Below, piece after piece: positions 51,245 through 58,447 of a stretch of 64,000 nucleotides of DNA. The notes beneath the pieces are model-generated. The model was not told the DNA's origin. It saw only the letters and a list, made by a program, of their open reading frames with translations, and did no database searches. The position numbers and the translations under genes are program-made. The DNA is from Flavobacteriales bacterium. GTDB lineage: Bacteria > Bacteroidota > Bacteroidia > Flavobacteriales_F > PHOS-HE28. The stretch's first letter is position 1, and every line of letters starts with the position of its first letter. The stretch lies in contig JADJQW010000004.1 in the NCBI GenBank assembly GCA_016712535.1, positions 372,001-436,000 of the forward strand. Direction: 5' to 3'.

Positions 51245-52369
51245 TCATTCCTGCTCGTGCAGGATCTTGTGTCCGCCCTTCTTCAGGTAAACGTCGCGCT
51301 TGAAGAGCTCGAGGTCGCTCTGCACCATCTCGGTCACCAGGGCCTTCAGGTCGTACTTGTGCTTCCAGCCCAGCACGCGCTTGGCCTTGGAAGGATCGCC
51401 CTCGAGGTGATCCACTTCAGCTGGGCGGTAATAGCGCTTGTCGATGGCCACCAGCGTCTTGCCGGTCCTCTTATCGATGCCCTTCTCCTTCTCGCCCCTA
51501 CCTTTCCAATCGAGCTTGATGCCGACCTCTGCGAAGGCCAGGTCGATGAAATGGCGCACGGTGTAGGTCTTGCCGGTGGCCAGCACGAAGTCATCGGGTT
51601 TGTCGGCCTGCAGCATCAGCCACATGCCTTCCACATAGTCCTTGGCGTGGCCCCAGTCGCGCTTGGCGTCGAGGTTGCCGAGGTAGAGGGTCTGTTGCAG
51701 GCCTAGCTTGATCTTGGCCACGGCGCGCGTGATCTTGCGGGTCACGAAGGTCTCGCCGCGCAAGGGGCTTTCGTGGTTGAAGAGGATGCCGTTGCAGGCG
51801 AAGATGCCGTAGCTCTCGCGATAGTTCTTGGTGATCCAGAATCCGTAGAGCTTGGCCACGCCATAGGGGCTCTTCGGGTAGAAGGGCGTCTCTTCGTTCT
51901 GAGCGCGCGGCAATACGCCGCCATACAGTTCACTGGTGCTGGCCTGATAGAAACGCGTCTTCTTCTCCATGCCGAGGATGCGGATGGCCTCCAGGAAGCG
52001 CAACGTCCCGATGCCGTCGGCGTTAGCCGTGTACTCAGGCATCTCGAAGCTCACGGCCACATGGCTCATGGCGGCGAGATTATAGATCTCATCCGGCTGG
52101 ATCTCTTTCACCAGACGGAGGCAGTTGACGCTGTCGGTGAGGTCGCCGTAATGGAGGTAGAAGGGACGGCCCTTCTCGTGCATGTCGTGGTACAGGTGAT
52201 CGATGCGGTCCGTGTTGAAGAGCGAGCTGCGGCGCTTCACGCCATGCACCTCATAGCCCTTGTTCAACAGGAGCTCGCTGAGGTAGGCGCCGTCCTGGCC
52301 TGTTACGCCGGTGATCAGCGCCACTTTGCGCTTGCCGTTCTTCTTCGATGATCCGTTCTTCTTGGACAT
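51245..52369 (-). CDS. gmd: GDP-mannose 4,6-dehydratase
   Basis: 374 residues. After a Lys/Asn-rich N-terminal tail comes the NADP-binding ITGVTGQDGAYLSELLL, then KRRSSLFNTDRIDHLY, the catalytic SPYGVAKLYG and the loop GNLDAKRDWGHAKDYVEGMW. First step of GDP-fucose synthesis. It lies upstream of fcl on the same strand, 65 bp between coding regions. Confidence 0.96.
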   Translation of the reverse strand: MSKKNGSSKKNGKRKVALITGVTGQDGAYLSELLLNKGYEVHGVKRRSSLFNTDRIDHLYHDMHEKGRPFYLHYGDLTDSVNCLRLVKEIQPDEIYNLAAMSHVAVSFEMPEYTANADGIGTLRFLEAIRILGMEKKTRFYQASTSELYGGVLPRAQNEETPFYPKSPYGVAKLYGFWITKNYRESYGIFACNGILFNHESPLRGETFVTRKITRAVAKIKLGLQQTLYLGNLDAKRDWGHAKDYVEGMWLMLQADKPDDFVLATGKTYTVRHFIDLAFAEVGIKLDWKGRGEKEKGIDKRTGKTLVAIDKRYYRPAEVDHLEGDPSKAKRVLGWKHKYDLKALVTEMVQSDLELFKRDVYLKKGGHKILHEQE

Positions 52370-52405
52370 GTTGCGCGCGCTGCTGCCCGCAGCGCTGTTT
52401 AGGTT

Positions 52406-53236
52406 TCAGTTGACGATGAACCAGTTGTTCACCAATGAGGCCTTGTTGTAGCGCATGGGCGCGCCGGTGGTGATGTCGATGAGCTGCTTGCCCGCTTCGT
52501 TCACGATGGCATGGCCTGCAGCGGTATCCCATTCCATGGTGGGGGCGTAGCGCGGGTAGGCATCGGCGGCGCCCTCGGCCACCAGGCAGATCTTCAGGGC
52601 GCTGCCCATGCTGGTGAGGGCCACTGATCCATGCTCTTGCTCCATGCGCGCGATGTAGGCCTCGGTCTCCGGGCTCGGGTGGGAGCGGCTGGCCACGATG
52701 GTGAAGGCGCTGCGGTCGTGCTGCACGGGGAGGCGTTCGGCGGACAAGGCGCGTTCATACGCTCCACCCTGCGCATGGGTTGCCGCCGACTGGCGATACG
52801 CCCCGCCGCCCTGCCAAGCGAAATACAGGTTGTCTTTCACGGGGACGAAGAGCACCCCGGCGATGGGCCTTGCTGATCCGAGCGCCCCGGCAGGAAGGCC
52901 ATCTCGTTCCATCAACGCGATGTTCACCGTGAATTCGCCGTTGCGCTTGATGAACTCCTTGGTTCCATCGAGCGGATCGACCAGCCAGTAGCGCTCCCAG
53001 CACTGCCGGTCTTCCAAGGCTGATTCTCTGCCTTCTTCGCTGAGCACCGGAATCCCGGTCACTGCTAATGCGGAAACGATGGCGGCATGCGCCCTCTTGT
53101 CTGCTTCGGTCAGCGGACTCTTATCGGCTTTTTGCTCGGAGCTGAATTCAGTGCCGTACACCTCCAGGATCTCTCGCCCGGCGGCGAAGGCTGCGTTGAT
53201 CGCTGCATTCACCAACGGGATTAAGTCGTGCTGCAT
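52406..53236 (-). CDS. cysQ: 3'(2'),5'-bisphosphate nucleotidase CysQ
   Basis: 276 residues from ATG 53236. Inositol-monophosphatase fold with metal-site motifs LSEEGRE, VDPLDGTKEFI and WDTAAGHAIV. CysQ hydrolyses PAP formed when PAPS is used for sulfate assimilation or sulfation. Adjacent to gmd/fcl it may support sulfated-glycan synthesis, but no sulfotransferase or PAPS synthase is in view. A perfect -7 element lies 3 nt upstream of the ATG. Confidence 0.92.
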   Translation of the reverse strand: MQHDLIPLVNAAINAAFAAGREILEVYGTEFSSEQKADKSPLTEADKRAHAAIVSALAVTGIPVLSEEGRESALEDRQCWERYWLVDPLDGTKEFIKRNGEFTVNIALMERDGLPAGALGSARPIAGVLFVPVKDNLYFAWQGGGAYRQSAATHAQGGAYERALSAERLPVQHDRSAFTIVASRSHPSPETEAYIARMEQEHGSVALTSMGSALKICLVAEGAADAYPRYAPTMEWDTAAGHAIVNEAGKQLIDITTGAPMRYNKASLVNNWFIVN

Positions 53237-53239
53237 GCC

Positions 53240-53249
53240 GGCAAATGTA
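53240..53249 (-). promoter_or_regulatory. -7 element 3 nt before cysQ
   Basis: Reverse strand TACATTTGCC, a perfect consensus match ending 3 nt before ATG 53236. Transcription would begin at or inside the start codon. Confidence 0.6.
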
Positions 53250-53318
53250 TCCGCGCGCAAACCCGCGCTCCCGAGGATGCCTGGCCCTCGAAACCTGGAA
53301 AGGGGGCCTGGTCGCCCC

Positions 53319-53468
53319 TTATTTGCCCATGATCTTGAACATGCCCGTGCCGCATTTCGGGCACACCCCTTTCATGGCTTTGCGTCCATTGGCCATGGTC
53401 ACTTCTTTGGCGTCCTTGATGTCGCGCTTGTCCTTGCATTTCACGCAGTAACCTTGTACAGCTGGCAT
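53319..53468 (-). CDS. Small zinc-ribbon protein (DUF5679-like)
   Basis: 49 residues from ATG 53468. Two CxxC knuckles: GYCVKCKDKR and GVCPKCGTGMFKI, a compact zinc ribbon matching a family of short proteins with this exact layout. Likely cytoplasmic nucleic-acid or protein binder; function unknown. Confidence 0.8.
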   Translation of the reverse strand: MPAVQGYCVKCKDKRDIKDAKEVTMANGRKAMKGVCPKCGTGMFKIMGK

Positions 53469-53570
53469 GTCTTCGGGTTTTAGTGGTTTACGTGTGGGCA
53501 AGGTACCCGGCCCATGAGCGTGAGCGGGTCGCATGGCGGGCAGGTTATCAACAGGCCATCAACCGTTCGG

Positions 53571-53906
53571 TTAGCACAACCGGCTTCCATTGGGTACCAT
53601 TTGCTCCGGTCGGGCAAGGACGATCGCCCCTTGGGCATCTGGGAAGCCGGTCACCAGGCATTCGCTCATTATGTGGCCGATCTGCTTCGGCGGGAAGTTG
53701 AGCACGGCGATCACCTGGCTCCCGATCAGTGCCTCCTTGGAATACCGCTCTGTGATGCGTGCACTGCTACGCCGGTGTCCGTAAGGGCCAAAATCGATGG
53801 TGAGCACAAAGGCGGGGACTCGTGCCGCAGGCAAGTCCTCTGCGGTGAGCACTGTGCCAGCACAGAGCAGGACCCGCTCGAAGTCGTTCCAGATGATGTT
53901 GTTCAT
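53571..53906 (-). CDS. csaA: tRNA-binding domain protein CsaA-like
   Basis: 111 residues, a single OB-fold tRNA-binding domain (as in CsaA and the C-terminus of MetRS). Family segments: VPAFVLTIDFG, SSARITERYS, LIGSQVIAVLNFPPKQIG and MSECLVTGFPD. CsaA is described as a tRNA-binding, chaperone-like protein. Length normal. It is divergent from the small membrane protein at 53974. Confidence 0.9.
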   Translation of the reverse strand: MNNIIWNDFERVLLCAGTVLTAEDLPAARVPAFVLTIDFGPYGHRRSSARITERYSKEALIGSQVIAVLNFPPKQIGHIMSECLVTGFPDAQGAIVLARPEQMVPNGSRLC

Positions 53907-53958
53907 GGTGCCCGAAGATGGCTTCGGCGATTGACCTGCCGATTTCAGAATGCGCGGC

Positions 53959-53968
53959 TACATTTACC
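53959..53968 (+). promoter_or_regulatory. -7 element 5 nt before the gene at 53974
   Basis: TACATTTACC ends 5 nt before ATG 53974 and supports that ATG over the upstream one at 53950. Confidence 0.5.
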
Positions 53969-53973
53969 GGCCC

Positions 53974-54234
53974 ATGCGCCGCACTGCAATCCTGATTCTA
54001 GTGGCCTTTGTCCTGGTTGCCTTTCCATCGGGTGATCTGCTCGCCCAAGGCTGCGCGATGTGCAAGGCGGTGGCCCAAGGCGGCAATGGCGTGTTCGGTG
54101 GCGAGCAAGCCATCGGCAAGGGCCTCAATCGGGGCATCCTCTATCTGATGGCCATGCCTTATGTGCTCTTGCTCCTTTTCTTCCGGAAGAAGATCGTAGG
54201 CTTCATCAAGGAGTTCGCCTCCGCGCAGGGCTGA
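53974..54234 (+). CDS. Small membrane protein with CxMC motif
   Basis: 86 residues. Signal peptide or helix 1-25 (ILILVAFVLVAFPSGDLLAQ), then GCAMCKAVAQ with two cysteines spaced CxxC, and a second transmembrane helix (about 52-72, YLMAMPYVLLLLFF) with a basic cytoplasmic tail. I recall similar short Bacteroidota proteins with CAMCKA; function unknown. The Cys pair could bind a metal or be redox active. Confidence 0.75.
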   Translation: MRRTAILILVAFVLVAFPSGDLLAQGCAMCKAVAQGGNGVFGGEQAIGKGLNRGILYLMAMPYVLLLLFFRKKIVGFIKEFASAQG

Positions 54235-54292
54235 GCCCCGGACGCCCCAGGACACCGCTGCCGTGCGGTGCCCCGGGCGAAAGGCTATCGCC

Positions 54293-55669
54293 TCAGGCCT
54301 TCCCGTTCATCGCAGCATAGTGCGCGAAGAACCGCGGGATGGTGCGGATGCCCTGGAAGTAGTTGAACACGCCGTACTTCTCGTTCGGGCTGTGGATGTT
54401 ATCCGAGTCGAGCCCGAATCCGAAGAGAACGGTCTTCAAGCCAAGTTCCTGTTCGAAGAGCGCCACGATGGGGATGGAGCCGCCGCCGCGCGTTGGAATG
54501 GGCTTCTTCCCGAAAGTCTCTTCCATGGCCTTGCTGGCAGCGAGGTAAGCCGGGCTGTCTATGGGCGTCACCGCAGCTTCACCACCGTGATGCGGGCGCA
54601 CCACCACCTTCACGCCGGGAGGCGCGATCTTCTCGAAGTGGTCCTTGAACAGCTTGGTGATGGCATCGCTCTTCTGGTTGGGCACCAGTCGCATGCTCAG
54701 CTTGGCGAAGGCCTTTGAAGGAAGCACCGTCTTGGCGCCCTCGCCGATGTAGCCGCCCCAGATTCCGTTCACATCCAGGGTGGGGCGTATGCTGCTGCGC
54801 TCTTCGCTGGTGTAGCCCTTCTCTCCGCGCACGGCTTCGATGCCGAGGTCCTTCATGTATTCCGCTTCGTTGAACGGAGCCTCGGCGAGGGCCTTGCGTT
54901 CGGGGGCGCTGAGTTCGAGCACGGCATCATAGAATCCGGGGATCGTCACTCGGCGGTCGGCATCGTGCAGGCTGGCGATCATCTCGCACAGGGCGTTGAT
55001 AGGATTGGCCACCGCGCCGCCATACACCCCGCTATGCAGGTCCCGGTTCGGCCCGGTCACCTCAACTTCAACGTAGCTCAGGCCGCGCAGGCCGGTGTTG
55101 ATGCTTGGGCAATCATTCGCGATCATGGCTGTGTCGCTGATCAGCACCACGTCGGCCTTCAGCCGCTCCTTGTTCCGCGAAACGAAAATGCCCAGATTGT
55201 CGCTTCCGACTTCTTCTTCTCCCTCGATCATCACTTTCACATTGCAAGGCAGGCCGCTGGTCTTCATCATGGACTCGATGGCCTTCACATGCATGTAGAA
55301 TTGGCCCTTGTCATCGGCGCTGCCGCGGGCGTAGATGAGGCCGTCCTTGATCACCGGGTCGAATGGGCCGCTGTGCCAGAGGTCGAGGGGGTCGGGCGGC
55401 TGCACGTCGTAATGGCCATATACCAATACAGTAGGCTTGGCAGGGTCGATGATCTTCTCACCATACACGATCGGATGGCCCTTGGTGGGGCAAACCTCCA
55501 CCTTGTTCAAGCCGGCCTCTTCCATCCGCTGCTTCACGGCTTCGGCGCAGCGGGCCACATCCCCCTTGTAGGCCGGGTCGGCGCTGACGCTGGGAATGCG
55601 CAGAAGGTCGAGCAACTCGTTGAGGAAGCGGTCTTTATGACTCTCGATGTAGGTGTCGATGGGATGCAC
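54293..55669 (-). CDS. M20 family dipeptidase
   Basis: 458 residues from GTG 55669 (HPIDTYIESHKDRF follows). Longer starts enter the promoter region of the divergent gene; a -7-like TATCTTCGGC lies 21 nt upstream on the reverse strand. Metal ligands and catalytic residues: GHYDVQPPDP (His, Asp), ARGSADDKG (bridging Asp), MIEGEEEVGS (Glu pair), ISDTAM (Asp), and a late His in DNIHSPNEKY. It belongs to the cytosolic nonspecific dipeptidase/carnosinase-like group with a lid domain. Probably cytoplasmic peptide turnover. Confidence 0.93.
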   Translation of the reverse strand: MHPIDTYIESHKDRFLNELLDLLRIPSVSADPAYKGDVARCAEAVKQRMEEAGLNKVEVCPTKGHPIVYGEKIIDPAKPTVLVYGHYDVQPPDPLDLWHSGPFDPVIKDGLIYARGSADDKGQFYMHVKAIESMMKTSGLPCNVKVMIEGEEEVGSDNLGIFVSRNKERLKADVVLISDTAMIANDCPSINTGLRGLSYVEVEVTGPNRDLHSGVYGGAVANPINALCEMIASLHDADRRVTIPGFYDAVLELSAPERKALAEAPFNEAEYMKDLGIEAVRGEKGYTSEERSSIRPTLDVNGIWGGYIGEGAKTVLPSKAFAKLSMRLVPNQKSDAITKLFKDHFEKIAPPGVKVVVRPHHGGEAAVTPIDSPAYLAASKAMEETFGKKPIPTRGGGSIPIVALFEQELGLKTVLFGFGLDSDNIHSPNEKYGVFNYFQGIRTIPRFFAHYAAMNGKA

Positions 55670-55761
55670 GGGCGAGGGTGTTTGGTGGCCGCCGAAGATA
55701 GGTGCAGGCTGTTGGGCAACCTTCCCTGCGGCGCATTGGTCATGGATTGGTCCGGAAGCCC

Positions 55762-55770
55762 TACTTTTCC
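55762..55770 (+). promoter_or_regulatory. -7 element of the first choice-of-anchor-L gene
   Basis: TACTTTTCC lies 21 nt before ATG 55792; one mismatch to TAnnTTTG. Confidence 0.4.
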
Positions 55771-55791
55771 AACGCCTCGGCACCCCTACCT

Positions 55792-58431
55792 ATGAAGGCA
55801 CCACTACTTACGATCGCCGCCCTTGCGATGGGCATTTCCCTGAAGGCCCAATTGGTCGTTAATAGCACGCAGACACCGGCCCAGTTGGTGAATGATGTGC
55901 TTCTAGGGAATGGCGTTCAGGCATTCAACGTGCGCTACAACGGTGTCCTTAACCCGGCAGCGAACGTCATCGGCAGTGGATCGTTCACCACCAGCAATAG
56001 CAATCTCGGGTTGGACGCGGGTTTGATCCTGTCCTCTGGTCAGGCTTCCGCTGTGGCTGGACCGCAGTCAGGTTTCAGCGGAAATGCGAACGGAACCGGG
56101 AGCGACCCTGATCTGGTGAGCATCTCTGGTGGCACGATCAACGACCGGGCTGTCCTGGAATTCGACTTCATCCCTACGGGTGACACGCTGAAGTTCCGCT
56201 TCGTCTTCGCATCGGAGGAATATCCGGAGTATGTGTGCTCGTTCAACGATGCCTTTGGCTTCTTCCTGAGCGGACCTGGGATCGCGGGGCCGTACAGCGG
56301 TGGTTCCGCCAACATCGCCCTCATTCCCGGCACCACTGTGCCGGTGACGATCAACAACGTGAATAACGGGTTGAACAACAACCCGACGAATGCCGGTTGC
56401 CCTGCGCAGAATGCCAGTTTCTATGTGGACAACACGGGCGGCGCCACCGTGGTATTCGATGGGATGACCGTGGTGATGCAAGCCACGGCGCTGGTGCAGT
56501 GCGGACAGACTTATCACATCAAGCTGGCCATCGGTGATGCGCTGGACAGCACCTTCGATAGCGCGGTGTTCCTTGAAGCCGGCAGTTTCGTGAGCACCGG
56601 GCAAGTACTCCCCACCTTGTCGCAGAGCACCGGGATAATCGGCAATACCATGCTCGAGGGATGCAACCCGGTGGAATTGGTCTTCACCCGTCTCGGCGAT
56701 ACTTCAGAAGTGGATACGGTGGACATCATGGTTGGTGGCACCGCAACCCCAGGGGTCGATTACACCTATGTGTTCCCTTCGCAGCTGATCTTCCCCGAGA
56801 ATGTAGAAGCCCTGAGCATCGTCTTCGATGTGCCGATCGACCCAGACGGCCCTGAGACCATCGTGATCACCATAGAGCAGCTGGTGGCTTGCGCGGGCTT
56901 GGTGCTGCAGACCAACTTCACTTTCAACATCGATAGTCCGCCGCCTCTCGTGGTGACGGGGGCCAACATCCCGAGCATTTGCGGGCAGAACAACCTCTTG
57001 ATACCGTCGGTATCCGGTGGAATGGGCCAGTACACCTATGACTGGAGCACTGGCGAGACCACCGCTACGATCAACGCATCCCCTGCCGTGACCACGGTTT
57101 TCACGGTCACGGTCACCGACATCTGCAACATCGAGCCGGTCTCAGCCGATTTCACCGTCACCTTGCCCATATATCCCCCGCTGGACCTCGTGGTGTGGCC
57201 CGACACCTTGATTGACTGCTTGGGGAATGGCGATATCTCTGTGCTGAGCGTCACCGGTGGTGATGGCGTATTCACCTATCAGTGGAGCTTAGGCGGTGTC
57301 CCATTAGGCAATTCACCTGTGCTGAACGTTCCCTCTTCGACACCGCCGGTCTATTACACCGTTACCGTGAGTGAAGGATGTGGCACCAGCATTTCCGATA
57401 GCGTGCAAGTTGGCACGGTGCCATTGCCGGACATCGAGATCACCACCGATGGCGACCAGAGCGTGATTTGCGCAGGTGATAGCACTACGCTGACCATTAC
57501 AGGCATCACAGGAGGTAACGGGGTGTATGATTGGACCTGGACCGACCCGAACGGCTCAGTGATTGGCACGGGCTGGACCATTACTGTTCCTGTCTTCACC
57601 ACGACGCCATACGTCATCACCGCCAATGATCAATGCGGCTACACCGGTGTGACCTCAGTGAATGGCGTTATGCCGATATACGACCCCTTCGTGCTCACCA
57701 TGGTCCCTGATCACATCCTGTGCGCTGGCGACAGCACCATGATCCATGCATTGGTGAATGGAGGCAGCGGTTATTACCACATCCTTTGGTCCGGTGAAGA
57801 CAGCCTCACCGACCCGCTTTACTGGGTGAGCCCGAATGAATTCACCGAGTACCAAGTGATGGTGCGCGATCAGTGCGGCGAGGTGCGCTTCGGCAAGACT
57901 GAAGTGGATGTTGAGCACGTGTCCGTTGACATCGTTGAAGTGAATGAGGGCCAGGACGACTGGTACCTCTTGGCGGCGACGTTGCCTTATGCCCGCACCT
58001 GGATCTGGGATATGGGCGATGGCACCCGCTACCGCAATGATGAGGTGCGACACAGCTACCTCGACCTCGAAGAGCACTGGGTGAACCTGAAGATCGTGAC
58101 GCCCAATGGCTGCCACGGCGAGGATTCGTTGCTGCTGAAGCCGCCCGCGCACATCTACTTCCCCAACGCGTTCAGCCCTGATGGCGATGGATGGAACGAG
58201 TTCTTCGGTCCCAATGGCCACTACATCGATAGTTTCGAGATGCAGATCTTCAACCGCTGGGGCGAGCTCATTTACACGACGAACGATATCCTTGCGCCAT
58301 GGGACGGCACCTATGGCGGCTCACCGGCGCCTACGGGCGTGTACGTTTACAAGTACCGGGCGGAGGGGCATTACTTCCCACCGGTTGACGGCATGGGCCA
58401 TTTGACCTTGTTGCGTGGAAGCCAGAATTGA
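55792..58431 (+). CDS. Choice-of-anchor L domain protein with T9SS type B sorting domain (1)
   Basis: 879 residues from ATG 55792; signal peptide ending GISLKAQ. The N-terminal ~250 residues are a choice-of-anchor L domain (TPAQLVNDVLLGNG, LDAGLILSSG, RFVFASEEYPEYV, NDAFGFFLSGPGI). Calx-beta-like (about 260-380) and several Ig/PKD-like domains follow; the C-terminal ~90 residues are a CHU_C/type B sorting domain (PNAFSPDGDGWNEFF ... IFNRWGELIY ... GVYVYKY). It is exported by T9SS and probably acts in surface adhesion. A paralogue follows directly. Confidence 0.88.
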   Translation: MKAPLLTIAALAMGISLKAQLVVNSTQTPAQLVNDVLLGNGVQAFNVRYNGVLNPAANVIGSGSFTTSNSNLGLDAGLILSSGQASAVAGPQSGFSGNANGTGSDPDLVSISGGTINDRAVLEFDFIPTGDTLKFRFVFASEEYPEYVCSFNDAFGFFLSGPGIAGPYSGGSANIALIPGTTVPVTINNVNNGLNNNPTNAGCPAQNASFYVDNTGGATVVFDGMTVVMQATALVQCGQTYHIKLAIGDALDSTFDSAVFLEAGSFVSTGQVLPTLSQSTGIIGNTMLEGCNPVELVFTRLGDTSEVDTVDIMVGGTATPGVDYTYVFPSQLIFPENVEALSIVFDVPIDPDGPETIVITIEQLVACAGLVLQTNFTFNIDSPPPLVVTGANIPSICGQNNLLIPSVSGGMGQYTYDWSTGETTATINASPAVTTVFTVTVTDICNIEPVSADFTVTLPIYPPLDLVVWPDTLIDCLGNGDISVLSVTGGDGVFTYQWSLGGVPLGNSPVLNVPSSTPPVYYTVTVSEGCGTSISDSVQVGTVPLPDIEITTDGDQSVICAGDSTTLTITGITGGNGVYDWTWTDPNGSVIGTGWTITVPVFTTTPYVITANDQCGYTGVTSVNGVMPIYDPFVLTMVPDHILCAGDSTMIHALVNGGSGYYHILWSGEDSLTDPLYWVSPNEFTEYQVMVRDQCGEVRFGKTEVDVEHVSVDIVEVNEGQDDWYLLAATLPYARTWIWDMGDGTRYRNDEVRHSYLDLEEHWVNLKIVTPNGCHGEDSLLLKPPAHIYFPNAFSPDGDGWNEFFGPNGHYIDSFEMQIFNRWGELIYTTNDILAPWDGTYGGSPAPTGVYVYKYRAEGHYFPPVDGMGHLTLLRGSQN

Positions 58432-58447
58432 ACAACAACCGAACGTG

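Noticed and set aside
54236..54292. GC-rich imperfect hairpin after the small membrane protein gene
   Set aside because: Stem interrupted and without a T-run; too weak to call a terminator.
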